Shown here piece by piece: positions 14,328 through 22,340 of a stretch of DNA of 46,604 bases. Position 1 is the first letter of the stretch, and each line of letters starts with the position of its first letter. A program made the position numbers and the translations under genes. This DNA comes from a virus, in the IMG/VR virus record IMGVR_UViG_3300038701_002500, positions 1 through 46,604 of that record; one strand, given 5' to 3'. The notes beneath the pieces are model-generated. The model was not told the origin of the DNA and searched no databases. It worked only from the letters and a program-made list of their open reading frames with translations.

Positions 14328-14812
14328 GAATGGTCCTCCTTAATATCGATCCGTCGTGTACAGCGGGGCGCGATGTCCTCCAGAGCACGGCCTCTCCTGT
14401 ACCATGCTCTAATTTCTAAGTAGTCAAAAACTCCCCACCACTTTTCTTCAACCCGTATTACATGAGAGGTGAGAGTCCCATCTAATACGTTGGTGATTGT
14501 GTACAGAGAAGCGGTGTTGAGGTCCGCAGACTCCACCATGTAAACTGCCTCTGCCTCGGGGTGGGCCATCAATTCTTTAACGACGTCCCCAAGAGGGTGT
14601 GGCAGGTCACAGCGCGAAGGGGGTAGGAGGCTGGATGGCAATGCCCCTGGGTGTTCCGGCTCAAGGGCATCCATTAGTTGTGCGGCTATTAGTTTCTCCT
14701 TAGGCTTCTCTAACCGTGCGATAACTTTCATCAAACGGTCCCAGTACTCGATTTTCTTTTGCTCAGCAATAGTTCGAGGTAACTTTAACTCCAACTCCAA
14801 TCCCTTCATCAT
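14324..14812 (-). CDS. Protein of unknown function (162 aa)
   Basis: Start at 14812 in ATGATG with AGAGG upstream, overlapping the previous stop; the frame open to 14854 has no better site. Contains a helical N-terminal half and a strand-rich middle (AEAVYMVESADLNTASLYTI). Part of the early cassette. Confidence 0.7.
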   Translation of the reverse strand: MMKGLELELKLPRTIAEQKKIEYWDRLMKVIARLEKPKEKLIAAQLMDALEPEHPGALPSSLLPPSRCDLPHPLGDVVKELMAHPEAEAVYMVESADLNTASLYTITNVLDGTLTSHVIRVEEKWWGVFDYLEIRAWYRRGRALEDIAPRCTRRIDIKEDHS

Positions 14813-15090
14813 CCTCTTTCTCTCCTTCGCTCCATCATGTAGCGCTGACGCCACTCCTCTAATTCGAGGCCTGCGTCTATATTCATATCAGGCCTCAGCT
14901 CAATGTAATCCCAAAAAGGCTCGTTCAAGTCCGGCTGCGGCTCGAGGCCATCATCATAAACGTCATTCGGGTACGGGAACCACTCACTGTTCCGGAGGAC
15001 CCCAAGCGGTCTCCCCATGTACGTGACTTCGAAGAGGCGCCCGTCCCCGGACAATAAGTATAGGTCTGTCCAGAGATCATCCCTGTCCAT
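14809..15090 (-). CDS. Protein of unknown function (93 aa)
   Basis: Acidic in the middle (YDDGLEPQPDLNEPFWDYIEL) and basic at the end (RQRYMMERRRERG). Start at 15090 behind CGGAGG. Overlaps both neighbours. The acidic tyrosine/aspartate-rich stretch is reminiscent of DNA-mimic proteins, but that is speculation. Confidence 0.68.
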   Translation of the reverse strand: MDRDDLWTDLYLLSGDGRLFEVTYMGRPLGVLRNSEWFPYPNDVYDDGLEPQPDLNEPFWDYIELRPDMNIDAGLELEEWRQRYMMERRRERG

Positions 15091-15484
15091 TGGAAGGGCC
15101 TCCGCGGCCTGAGAACGCCCGCAATCGGAGTGTCTCCTGATACCAACTCTGCATGTCTCGACGCGCTTGATCCCTCTCCTGGGTGATCTTTGTCAAACGG
15201 TTCTGTAACTCTCTGTTCGACTGCTCTAGGTCAAGCGCTTCCTGCCACTTCTGCTCCATGCGCGCTCGAAGGTGCACATTATCTGCGTGATAGTGCTTGA
15301 TAAACTCATGTGCTGTCGCTAGGTCCTTTGGGCACATCCCCGGTTCGACTTCGGGCGATTCGCTCTCGGCGACCTTGTTCCTAAGCGCGAATAGCTCCGT
15401 CCCAAGGCGAGCGTTCTCCTCCCTGAGGTGCTTAATTTCCCTGGCGAGGGTCCGCTCGCCTTGCTCGTCTAGTTTTAGCCGCAT
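15077..15484 (-). CDS. Long coiled-coil protein (135 aa)
   Basis: Nearly the whole protein is charged heptad helix (REIKHLREENARLGTELFAL, NRELQNRLTKITQERDQARR). Start at 15484 with GGGAG upstream. Likely a dimeric or trimeric rod; role unknown. Confidence 0.72.
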   Translation of the reverse strand: MRLKLDEQGERTLAREIKHLREENARLGTELFALRNKVAESESPEVEPGMCPKDLATAHEFIKHYHADNVHLRARMEQKWQEALDLEQSNRELQNRLTKITQERDQARRDMQSWYQETLRLRAFSGRGGPSNGQG

Positions 15485-15486
15485 GG

Positions 15487-15582
15487 TTAATCTCCCATCC
15501 AAAGGCCAATAACCATCAACACGGCGAAAATGAAACAGCTGACCGCGACAACGCCCGCTAGCAATCCAATATCGTAGTGCAT
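15487..15582 (-). CDS. Tiny transmembrane protein (31 aa)
   Basis: Frame from ATG 15582 (GGAGGAGTCGATA upstream) to TAA at 15487, overlapping the previous stop as TAATG. The peptide is a single hydrophobic helix (GLLAGVVAVSCFIFAVLMVI). It exactly fills the gap between two genes, so it is very likely real. It may modify the host membrane early in infection. Confidence 0.72.
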   Translation of the reverse strand: MHYDIGLLAGVVAVSCFIFAVLMVIGLWMGD

Positions 15583-15782
15583 TATCGACTCCTCCAGTCC
15601 TTGTGGCTGTCCATGCGAGATTCCTTAGGCCTATCGGCCCGGCCGTTCATGATGTGAAGTACGAGGGGAGCATCCTCCGAGGCATTGACGTGCACGAGGA
15701 CCTTATATCCCATGCCTCTCCACTTCTCGGCGACTTCGCACGCTTCTGCATAAGTACTGCGTGTTAGGCGAATGGTCTGCAT
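15582..15782 (-). CDS. Small protein of unknown function (66 aa)
   Basis: Helix then strand pattern (TYAEACEVAEKWRGMGYKVLVHV). Start at 15782 behind GGGGGAG and overlapping the previous stop (TAATG). Unknown. Confidence 0.68.
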   Translation of the reverse strand: MQTIRLTRSTYAEACEVAEKWRGMGYKVLVHVNASEDAPLVLHIMNGRADRPKESRMDSHKDWRSR

Positions 15783-16135
15783 TACTCTCCCCCTTCTATG
15801 ATGTTCGCACTGTGAAAGCTGGACCTAGTTATTCCGGGAAGCTGCTGCTGCCCGAACTCATCCATGAAAGCCTCCTTCTTCGCTCGTTTGAGGGTCTTCT
15901 GCTTAACTTCCTCGGAGTGCAAGAGTAGATCCAAAGAGGTATTCTCTTCTCCTACCTTCTGCGTGAGTTCCCTACCTTTAACGTACTGCGGATGGAAGAC
16001 AGTAGCTTCTTTGGGATAAGCTTCTTCAATCCGGAGGCGTAGCTGACCCCTCTGGGGTCCAGCGGAGACCTCCGATAGCACTGTGGTTTTCAGAATGTAA
16101 CCTTCACGGGTTAGCACCCAAGTTAATGCCGACAT
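15782..16135 (-). CDS. First gene of the early leftward cassette (117 aa)
   Basis: The N-terminus is strand-rich (ALTWVLTREGYILKTTVL), followed by a charged helical middle (EEVKQKTLKRAKKEAF) and a polar end. AAGGGGG is placed well before the ATG at 16135, right beside the inverted repeat at 16148-16204. As the first gene expressed leftward it may be an early host-takeover protein, but no family is recognised. Confidence 0.7.
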   Translation of the reverse strand: MSALTWVLTREGYILKTTVLSEVSAGPQRGQLRLRIEEAYPKEATVFHPQYVKGRELTQKVGEENTSLDLLLHSEEVKQKTLKRAKKEAFMDEFGQQQLPGITRSSFHSANIIEGGE

Positions 16136-16147
16136 AATACCCCCTTA

Positions 16148-16204
16148 ATAGGTAGTTAATGGGTCAGAGTTAATCCCTAGTTAATGTCCCCATTAACTAC
16201 CTAT
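16148..16204. repeat. 16-bp inverted repeat with AGTTAAT direct repeats
   Basis: ATAGGTAGTTAATGGG (16148-16163) is the exact inverse of 16189-16204. AGTTAAT occurs directly at 16154, 16168 and 16179 and inverted at 16192. It abuts the ribosome-binding site of the first leftward gene, as an operator or iteron would. Confidence 0.75.
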
Positions 16205-16238
16205 AATATCCCTCACCTCCATGCAAGGGTTAAAAGTT

Positions 16239-16271
16239 GGGAAAAACGCACGTACTTTCGTGCATTTTCCC
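16239..16271. repeat. Imperfect 13/14-bp dyad
   Basis: GGGAAAAACGCACG (16239-16252) pairs with CGTGCATTTTCCC (16259-16271) with one extra base, around loop TACTTT. It could be an operator, or a hairpin in either transcript. Confidence 0.6.
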
Positions 16272-16294
16272 TAAAAATTTCCACTGCTGGAGTA

Positions 16295-16323
16295 TTGACT
16301 TTTCTCTTCATTTATGGTAAACT
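16295..16323 (+). promoter_or_regulatory. Rightward sigma-70-like promoter
   Basis: TTGACT (16295-16300), 17-base spacer and TAAACT (16318-16323): five of six and four of six matches to consensus. It would drive the structural arm with a leader of about 280 bases. Confidence 0.6.
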
Positions 16324-16343
16324 CGACTTATATACGAAGTTAA

Positions 16344-16400
16344 GGCGAGTAGCCCCAAGGCGTACTCGCCAGGCTTCACGTAGGAGGCGACTCCTCTTTT
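16344..16400 (+). promoter_or_regulatory. Leader hairpins of the rightward transcript (possible attenuator)
   Basis: GGCGAGTA (16344-16351) pairs with TACTCGCC (16363-16370); then AGGAG-GCGA-CTCCT (16382-16395) is followed by C and TTTT. The second is a short terminator-like hairpin about 70 bases after the expected transcription start. Confidence 0.5.
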
Positions 16401-16609
16401 ATAAGTTAAGACTGAAAGTTTACTAAGATAACCTAATGAGTAAGTCTTAGACCTTCTCTTGCTGTCTCCGGTCGAGGGCCCTTTAGGGGCCTCTCCCTAC
16501 GACAGGACAGTATTCTTTAATAAAGAGAATAAAAGAAATGGGGGAGAGCCCCCGCAAAACTACATTTCCCTACATTGCACATTCCATGCCACTGTACTAA
16601 GGTCCAGCT

Positions 16610-16816
16610 ATGAACACCGAACCCTATGATTGCCTTGAACTGTGGATAACGGAAGATCAGCGATGGGAGGCCCAACGAGCGCTTCATCGCGGGGATTGCT
16701 TCGAAAAACTAGAGGGAGATCTTCTAGCTATGGAAGCGCTCGATATCTACTATCGACATGGCTACCCAGCTCCGATGGAACTTAAGCTCCGAGCGCTCGA
16801 AGAGATCAAAGAGTGA
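16610..16816 (+). CDS. Small acidic protein, first rightward gene (68 aa)
   Basis: AAGG lies upstream of the ATG at 16610. Helical, acidic (LEGDLLAMEALDIYYRHGYP, ELKLRALEEIKE). Its TGA overlaps the GTG start of the next gene. As the first gene of the packaging cluster it could be a terminase accessory; no family recognised. Confidence 0.68.
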   Translation: MNTEPYDCLELWITEDQRWEAQRALHRGDCFEKLEGDLLAMEALDIYYRHGYPAPMELKLRALEEIKE

Positions 16817-17205
16817 ACGACCTTCCGACGATCGATCCCCAAATGTTCCCAGTAGTCGAGGGGAAGAAACGCAAACCCATCTACCACTGCGGTCTGATCG
16901 CTCACCCAAAGACGGTTGAAGCTTTCCAGAAAAGGGGATGGGAACCGATTGATCTTCGCTTGCAAGAATCGGGCCCAGAGACGCTCAAGAACTGGTTAGA
17001 AGGCATTAGATTTGGTACAATAGAGGCTAATCGCCAAACGGAGAAATTCGTAGAGCTAGAACTCAAAGCGTATGGAGTGCTCGCGAATCGAAAGCAAGAA
17101 GAGAAGAAGAAAGACGATACAATCGCGGATCTAGACGACATGTTCGCTTCTCTCCCCGCCCACTACACGAATCCCAAGAGAACTAAGGGCAAGAAGGATA
17201 AGTAA
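16813..17205 (+). CDS. Candidate terminase small subunit (130 aa)
   Basis: Starts at GTG 16813 overlapping the previous stop. A central amphipathic helix region (LKNWLEGIRFGTIEANRQTE) and a lysine-rich end (KRTKGKKDK) with a coiled coil KQEEKKKDDTIADLDD. Size, helical content and position before the large terminase suit a small terminase, but six small genes intervene and no helix-turn-helix is certain. Confidence 0.4.
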   Translation: MNDLPTIDPQMFPVVEGKKRKPIYHCGLIAHPKTVEAFQKRGWEPIDLRLQESGPETLKNWLEGIRFGTIEANRQTEKFVELELKAYGVLANRKQEEKKKDDTIADLDDMFASLPAHYTNPKRTKGKKDK

Positions 17206-17591
17206 TGGCCACCCGCTACACCAAGACACAGATTAAGACCCTCATCTCCGACAATTCCGACCATAACGACCCTGATTGCCGCTCGACCTTCACGGCCGTG
17301 ACAAACTCCGTAACTGAGGGGCTCGCTTACGTAGTCCAAGCGGCTACCGGTGGCACCACTGTCGACCTGACCAACTTCACGACCCTTAACGAAGTCATCC
17401 TCCATAACACGGATACCACCAACTTCGTCACCCTCCTATTCAGCGCTGACAACGGGAACATCTCAGGAGCCACCCTCCGTATTCCTGCGGGCGCTCAAGT
17501 CTGCCTAACCGATGTGGACCCTGCGAGCACTTTCACCCTCACAGCAGACACAGCAGCTGTCTGTGTAGACCTTATGGCATGGGGCGATTGA
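17205..17591 (+). CDS. Beta-rich structural-type protein (128 aa)
   Basis: Starts at TAATG overlap. Threonine-rich strands (GGTTVDLTNFTTLNEVILHN, TNFVTLLFSADNGNISG) and a phrase RIPAGAQVCL typical of small virion surface domains. First of six beta-rich proteins before the large terminase; probably a decoration, fibre or head-completion protein. Confidence 0.65.
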   Translation: MATRYTKTQIKTLISDNSDHNDPDCRSTFTAVTNSVTEGLAYVVQAATGGTTVDLTNFTTLNEVILHNTDTTNFVTLLFSADNGNISGATLRIPAGAQVCLTDVDPASTFTLTADTAAVCVDLMAWGD

Positions 17592-17947
17592 TGGCTGGTA
17601 GTGGGTTCGCAAAAACCGCACTATTCCGTCTTAGCAATGCTACTTCCGATGCTGGGGCGGGAATCGAGGTAACGGTCGTCACCAAGACAACTGATTTTAC
17701 CCTTGGCACGGCCACAGACGTTATTTTGGCAGACGCTTCTGCAGGGGCTATCACCATCTCCCTTCCTGCGGCTGCTAATGCCTCTGGGAAGCTCTTCTGG
17801 ATCAAGAAGATAGACTCCAGTGCAAATCTCGTCACAGTCGATCCTGACGGTTCCGAGTGCATTGACCAGTACACTTCCCTAGCCCTTTGCGAGCGTGGAG
17901 ACGCAGTGCAGATTGTCTCTAACGCTAGCCAGTGGTGGATTATATGA
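17591..17947 (+). CDS. Beta-rich protein of phage surface-domain type (118 aa)
   Basis: Start at ATG 17591 overlapping the previous TGA; 17579 is a weaker alternative. Sequence pattern DVILADASAGAITISLPAA, then GKLFWIKKID and NLVTVDPDGSECID, then SQWWII is a recurring beta-structured module in phage fibre and decoration proteins. Likely a virion surface protein. Confidence 0.68.
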   Translation: MAGSGFAKTALFRLSNATSDAGAGIEVTVVTKTTDFTLGTATDVILADASAGAITISLPAAANASGKLFWIKKIDSSANLVTVDPDGSECIDQYTSLALCERGDAVQIVSNASQWWII

Positions 17948-18306
17948 GTTTCATCCAGAACGCAGACTTCCCTATTCCAGGGGAATCGGCCATATGCGTT
18001 GACTATAAATTCAATGCCTCCCAGGGCAAAATCACTGTTAATGAGTCGGACCTTACGGGCGTCCTCCTTGTGATTAATCTTGCTGACGGCCAGGTTATAT
18101 TTAACCCTACAAAGCCTGCCTTGACGGGTGACCTGCGCGGAAATGCGCTCTACTTAACGTTGGACACCTCCACCATGGATGATGGGGACCCACTCCTAAT
18201 TATTGCATCGGTGGACCGGCATTCCGCGCAGGAACGGCTGCTAATCGAAGTTCGTAATGAACTTAAAGAACTAAACTTCATTCTTAGAGGAATCGCAGAA
18301 CAATGA
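17944..18306 (+). CDS. Beta-rich protein of unknown function (120 aa)
   Basis: ATGA start at 17944. Strand-rich body (GKITVNESDLTGVLLVINLA) and a C-terminal amphipathic helix (LIEVRNELKELNFILRGIAEQ) that could mediate trimer or head contact. Coupled to the next gene by ATGA. Confidence 0.65.
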   Translation: MSFIQNADFPIPGESAICVDYKFNASQGKITVNESDLTGVLLVINLADGQVIFNPTKPALTGDLRGNALYLTLDTSTMDDGDPLLIIASVDRHSAQERLLIEVRNELKELNFILRGIAEQ

Positions 18307-18896
18307 AAGTCGAACTAACTGACGGGGCTGGAAAAGGCTATTTAGGTAAAATAGGGTCGGATAACCGCCTTTACACTTCCTCCGTTATCCGCACCCAAAT
18401 CCAGCAGGCTACGATTGAGGGTAATACTTATAATGTCAATACCGGTACAATTACGCTTTCCGGTACTACGCGGTCGGGCGTGCTTTATATCAAGAATAAT
18501 GAGAGCCGAGACCTACACATCGACACGATTGTCGTAATTCTTGGACCTTCGACAGGTGGGGCAAGCACTGACACTACTTTTATTGAATTTGTGCGAAACC
18601 CCACGACGGGTACCCTCATCTCGGGTGCGAGTGAAGTCGACATGAACCAAAACCGGAACTTCGGTAGCTCGAATACGTTAACAGTAGATGCCTATAAAGG
18701 GGCACACGGGAATACCATTACGGATGGTACCAACATCATTGAGTCTTTAGTATCCCCTGGGAGTCGGGCAGTCTTTTCTATTGATTTGTTACTTCCACAA
18801 GGTAGCTCTCTAGGGGTTGCGTATACCGCCCCCGCTTCGAATACAAACATGGAAGTTCAATGTGCGGCTATTTGTCGCTTGGAGGATAACTCGTAA
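18303..18896 (+). CDS. Beta-rich virion-type protein, paralogue 1 (197 aa)
   Basis: Opens MKVELTDGAGKGYLGKI and holds YIKNNESRDLHIDTIVVIL followed by long serine/threonine-rich strands and a LPQGSSLGVAYTAP segment. These parts recur in the next gene (FKNNEEVDIIIDEIAI; LPKGKAIGISVEPP) and partly in the one after. The order and style suggest gene duplication. Virion decoration or fibre role inferred. Confidence 0.7.
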   Translation: MKVELTDGAGKGYLGKIGSDNRLYTSSVIRTQIQQATIEGNTYNVNTGTITLSGTTRSGVLYIKNNESRDLHIDTIVVILGPSTGGASTDTTFIEFVRNPTTGTLISGASEVDMNQNRNFGSSNTLTVDAYKGAHGNTITDGTNIIESLVSPGSRAVFSIDLLLPQGSSLGVAYTAPASNTNMEVQCAAICRLEDNS

Positions 18897-19486
18897 TGTC
18901 CACTAGAATTGCTGATGGCACCGGAAAGACTGCATTCGCCCGTGTAGATGCCTCGAACCACCTCCACACCCGCGGGGTCGTGCGCTCTGAGGTTAATCTA
19001 GCTGCCCAAGAAGGACGAGCGTTCCAGTGCGGGACGACTACTGTCGCTTTAACAAGTGCTAATGACTCTGCAATCTACTACTTCAAGAACAATGAAGAAG
19101 TGGACATTATTATAGACGAGATTGCCATCAATAGTAGTGCGCACGCCACAAGCGGAACGGACGACTACCTTATCTTCTCCTTCACCGCAGACCCTACCAG
19201 CATCTCAGCGACTAACGCGGCGGCCTGCGCGGATGTGCGTATTGGGGATACGACAGTCCCCGATGTGACCCACTACACTGGAGCAGAGGCAGCCACTTTC
19301 ACGGGAGGGACGAGCATTCCTCTGGCGGCTTCGCTTGAAGTGAACCGCTTTCACACTTTGAAGTCCCAGGTTGCCCTTCCCAAAGGGAAGGCAATTGGCA
19401 TCTCCGTCGAGCCTCCAACAGGTACCACTGGGTTGAATGTCACCGTTGCCCTCCGTGTCTATCTAGCCCCCACGGACGACCTCTAA
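18896..19486 (+). CDS. Beta-rich virion-type protein, paralogue 2 (196 aa)
   Basis: Same plan as its upstream neighbour: IADGTGKTAFARVD opening, YYFKNNEEVDIIIDEIAI, and LPKGKAIGISVEPPTG near the end. Start TAATG overlap at 18896. Probably a second copy with different specificity. Confidence 0.7.
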   Translation: MSTRIADGTGKTAFARVDASNHLHTRGVVRSEVNLAAQEGRAFQCGTTTVALTSANDSAIYYFKNNEEVDIIIDEIAINSSAHATSGTDDYLIFSFTADPTSISATNAAACADVRIGDTTVPDVTHYTGAEAATFTGGTSIPLAASLEVNRFHTLKSQVALPKGKAIGISVEPPTGTTGLNVTVALRVYLAPTDDL

Positions 19487-20115
19487 TGGCGATTAACGTC
19501 AAGCAGTATAATGCTCGGGGAGAGCCACACGGACAGAACATTACGCCGTGTGGTGCAGGGGATGTGGTGATACACCAACACCCCTCGAAGTGTACTAGCG
19601 ACCTTGCAACCCCTTATGTAGAGTTTCTGACAGACTCTGCAGGGTCTTCGGATATGGTAGTGAACGGGGGGGCAACTGCCCAAATCTTTAGTGTAGACGC
19701 TGAACAAGAGAAGAACATCTACATTAAACAGCTCATCATTGTTATCGCAGACGCCAGCGCTACCCTAAATAAGTTCGGTAACATCAACGCTCTTTCAAAC
19801 GGGTGCATCCTACGTTGGGTAACCCAAGATGCAGGTAGTGTTCAGCTAGGGCCTAACCTAACCTCTAACTTTGAGATCATACGGGCCGCGGGCTTTAACC
19901 CCGCATTTGGCGACGGCAATGGGGTCTTCAAAGCCAACAACGTAGAGGGGGCGTCTGAAGGTTATTTGGCAGTGTACGACTTCCAGAAATCCCATGGCTA
20001 CCCTTGGGGGCTACCATTACGGGTGGGCACTACGGATCGCATTGAGTTCGTTATTCAGGACAATATCTCCGCCATCGATCGCCTAGACATTCAGGCCTCC
20101 GGAATTCGCTTCTAG
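19486..20115 (+). CDS. Beta-rich virion-type protein, paralogue 3 (209 aa)
   Basis: Begins MAINVKQYNARGEPHG and carries EQEKNIYIKQLIIVIADASA, equivalent to the KNNE...IDTIVV segment of the two genes before. More divergent than they are. Ends one base before the terminase start. Confidence 0.65.
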   Translation: MAINVKQYNARGEPHGQNITPCGAGDVVIHQHPSKCTSDLATPYVEFLTDSAGSSDMVVNGGATAQIFSVDAEQEKNIYIKQLIIVIADASATLNKFGNINALSNGCILRWVTQDAGSVQLGPNLTSNFEIIRAAGFNPAFGDGNGVFKANNVEGASEGYLAVYDFQKSHGYPWGLPLRVGTTDRIEFVIQDNISAIDRLDIQASGIRF

Positions 20116-22053
20116 ATGAACGAACACGAGCTAATTACATACGCCGAGCGCATTCTGGTGAATGCCGGAGGAGAACTCCCAGAGAAGATGGACGTTACCA
20201 CCTTCGGGGAGTTCGCCGAGAACGCTATGTATGCGGCTAAGGCGATGCGGCCCCAAACGCGGGCGCGCCATTATCCCGAGATGCGTGGGTGGTTGGACGG
20301 TTTCCTGAAGCTCTACCATCGCTTCGATGTTGAGGTCAAACAGGACCCCATGATCCTCTACCGCCCGAAGCACCACGTCTCTGAGGCGTTCCATGCTTCA
20401 GAGGCGTTCGTGCGCTATTACATGGCGGGCAACGGTACGTCGAAAACCCAGACAGGGGTGGCGGAGCACTACTACACCACCACACATCAGCACCCCTATA
20501 AGAACCTCCCTCGGGGGCAGAACCACACTGCCCTGATCGGGCTGTCCTACACCAAGTACATGGGGGGTGTCTTCGAACCGAAGTTCCTCACGGGTGAGAC
20601 GGGCAACGTCGTGTCCCCTCTTTTCCCCCCAGATGGAAAGTGGCTCCATCGCTACGACAAGAAGTCTGCCACTATCGTAGTCGCCTGCCCCGAGTGCGCC
20701 AATAAAGGCCAGGCCCGTGATTGCCCCCACCCCAAGTCTTCTATCCGTCTCTTCTCGGATGAGGGTGGCTGGGAGGTCCTCCAGGGGGCGAACTACCGCC
20801 TCGTACACTTCGACGAGCACGTCAATGAGGGCTTCTTCAATGAGGCTCGCCAGCGGGTCATCCGGGTTGAGAAGGGCAGCATGATTGTGACGGGCACACC
20901 GCTCTTCGGGCTAGAAGCCTGGGAGATTCGGCGCCTCTACAAGCGAGCCATCGGCAACCCCGAGAAGAACCTCCGGATTCCTGGGAAGTCAGGTAGCGGG
21001 AAGTATGTCGAGCTGTTCATGATCGATCAGTTCGAGGCGGGCATCGTGCCTCACGACGAGATCCGCATGTCCATGCAGGACATGGACGAGTTCGAGATCC
21101 GAGCGCGCGTGTACGGGAAGCCCGGACCGCTGGCGAAGAAACCGGTGTTCGATCGAGCGGCCCTGTCCAAGATGAACGAGGCGACCCGGGACCCTCATAT
21201 GTACGCTCTCTCGACTGAGGTTCCGTTAGAGCACTTTCCACAGGCGCACCAGATCGTTAGGACGAATTTGGGCATCGAGGATCGGGAGCATGCCATCTTG
21301 GACCCCTGGACGGGCGTTTGCGTCTGGGAGGAGCCGGAGCCGGGTGAGATTTACGTCATGGGCATCGACTCCGCGAAGGGCCTCTACAAGGGGGATGTGA
21401 ACACCTCCGGAGACGCCTCGGCTTGTTCTGTGTTCAAGGTGAAGTTCGACGGCATGGTCCTCAAGCTCCAGATGGTGGCCCAATTTCATGGGTGGATTAA
21501 CCTTTTGGAGTACGGAGACGAGGTCTACAAGCTAGGAACGTGGTATAATAGCGCCATGGCGGTCATTGAGACCACCGGGGGCTATGGTGAGGCCGTTCTC
21601 ATGCGGCTTAAGAACCAGCTCTTCTACTCCAACATCTATGCGGGTCATGGCAAAGAGAGTCAGAACAAGCCCGTCTCGGATACCCGAGTAGGCGTCGACA
21701 CGAACCAGAGCACCAAGCCGATGATGGTCAGTTTGGCCCAGCGCATGGTGAAGAACCTTCAGATGGAGATTCCTTGCAAGTACACGCTCGACGAGATGAT
21801 TGCATTCGAACAGGTGGACGTGGGACAGGGCGGAGCCCGACTACGCGTACCGAGATTCGAGGGGACAGGCGGCGCCCACGACGACAGAACCATGTCCGTG
21901 GTAATCGCCGCATCGATAGCCCAGGACCAGACATTGTTCAACCCCCTGGCGCTCGAAATGGCACGGAAGCAGGAACAGGTAAACCTACCCCCGAATCCCA
22001 TCTGGGATGACCTCCGCAAGGATCTGAACGGGGAGCACGAGGAAATTATATGA
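20116..22053 (+). CDS. terL: Terminase large subunit
   Basis: 645 aa. ATPase: Walker A AGNGTSKT (104-111) and Walker B LVHFDE (229-234). Nuclease: D418 in MGIDSAKG, E485 in VIETTGGYG, and DD at 589-590 in GAHDDRT. It packages DNA into the prohead at the portal. Between the ATPase motifs (191-203) lies CPEC with a later DCPHP, a possible zinc-binding loop that most large terminases lack. Follows six beta-rich genes and precedes portal. Confidence 0.95.
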   Translation: MNEHELITYAERILVNAGGELPEKMDVTTFGEFAENAMYAAKAMRPQTRARHYPEMRGWLDGFLKLYHRFDVEVKQDPMILYRPKHHVSEAFHASEAFVRYYMAGNGTSKTQTGVAEHYYTTTHQHPYKNLPRGQNHTALIGLSYTKYMGGVFEPKFLTGETGNVVSPLFPPDGKWLHRYDKKSATIVVACPECANKGQARDCPHPKSSIRLFSDEGGWEVLQGANYRLVHFDEHVNEGFFNEARQRVIRVEKGSMIVTGTPLFGLEAWEIRRLYKRAIGNPEKNLRIPGKSGSGKYVELFMIDQFEAGIVPHDEIRMSMQDMDEFEIRARVYGKPGPLAKKPVFDRAALSKMNEATRDPHMYALSTEVPLEHFPQAHQIVRTNLGIEDREHAILDPWTGVCVWEEPEPGEIYVMGIDSAKGLYKGDVNTSGDASACSVFKVKFDGMVLKLQMVAQFHGWINLLEYGDEVYKLGTWYNSAMAVIETTGGYGEAVLMRLKNQLFYSNIYAGHGKESQNKPVSDTRVGVDTNQSTKPMMVSLAQRMVKNLQMEIPCKYTLDEMIAFEQVDVGQGGARLRVPRFEGTGGAHDDRTMSVVIAASIAQDQTLFNPLALEMARKQEQVNLPPNPIWDDLRKDLNGEHEEII

Positions 22054-22331
22054 CCGCGGAAATGGCAATTGTACTTCTAGCCTGCATGGGCACAACGGGC
22101 CTGATGGGCCTCGTGGCTCTGAAGGGACTCTCGGTTATCGCCGAGCTGATGGTCCTACTCAAATCGGAGAACCTCTCCCAGGCGGCCGAATACGAGTATG
22201 TGAAAGACCTACCCCTGCCCGAGCCTACTCCCCTGCCCCAAGAGTACTATGAGGCCCCGAACGCCCCCCGGATGGTCAAGGACCTGGATGGCAACGAGTA
22301 TCCTGAAGATGAACTTCTTTCTATGTCCTAG
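22050..22331 (+). CDS. Small single-pass membrane or hydrophobic-helix protein (93 aa)
   Basis: An N-terminal hydrophobic helix (MAIVLLACMGTTGLMGLVAL) is followed by acidic and proline-rich tail (LPEPTPLPQEYYEAPN). ATGA overlap with terminase. Lies between terminase and portal; could be a minor head protein or membrane protein. Confidence 0.65.
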   Translation: MTAEMAIVLLACMGTTGLMGLVALKGLSVIAELMVLLKSENLSQAAEYEYVKDLPLPEPTPLPQEYYEAPNAPRMVKDLDGNEYPEDELLSMS

Positions 22332-22340
22332 GAGAATAAA

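Larger units (their letters stand above)
16136..16609. other. Divergent control region between the two arms, possible origin
   Basis: 474 bases with no gene. It contains AGTTAAT repeats inside a 16-bp inverted repeat, an imperfect 13/14-bp dyad, a rightward sigma-70-like promoter, leader hairpins, and a leftward hairpin GGGGG-AGAG-CCCCC (16540-16553) followed on the minus strand by a T-rich run. AT-rich parts and repeats would also suit an origin of replication. No convincing leftward -35/-10 pair was found. Confidence 0.65.

Noticed and set aside
16344-16400. Possible tRNA in the control region
   Set aside because: Hairpins lack the cloverleaf arms and no T-arm GTTC motif is correctly placed.
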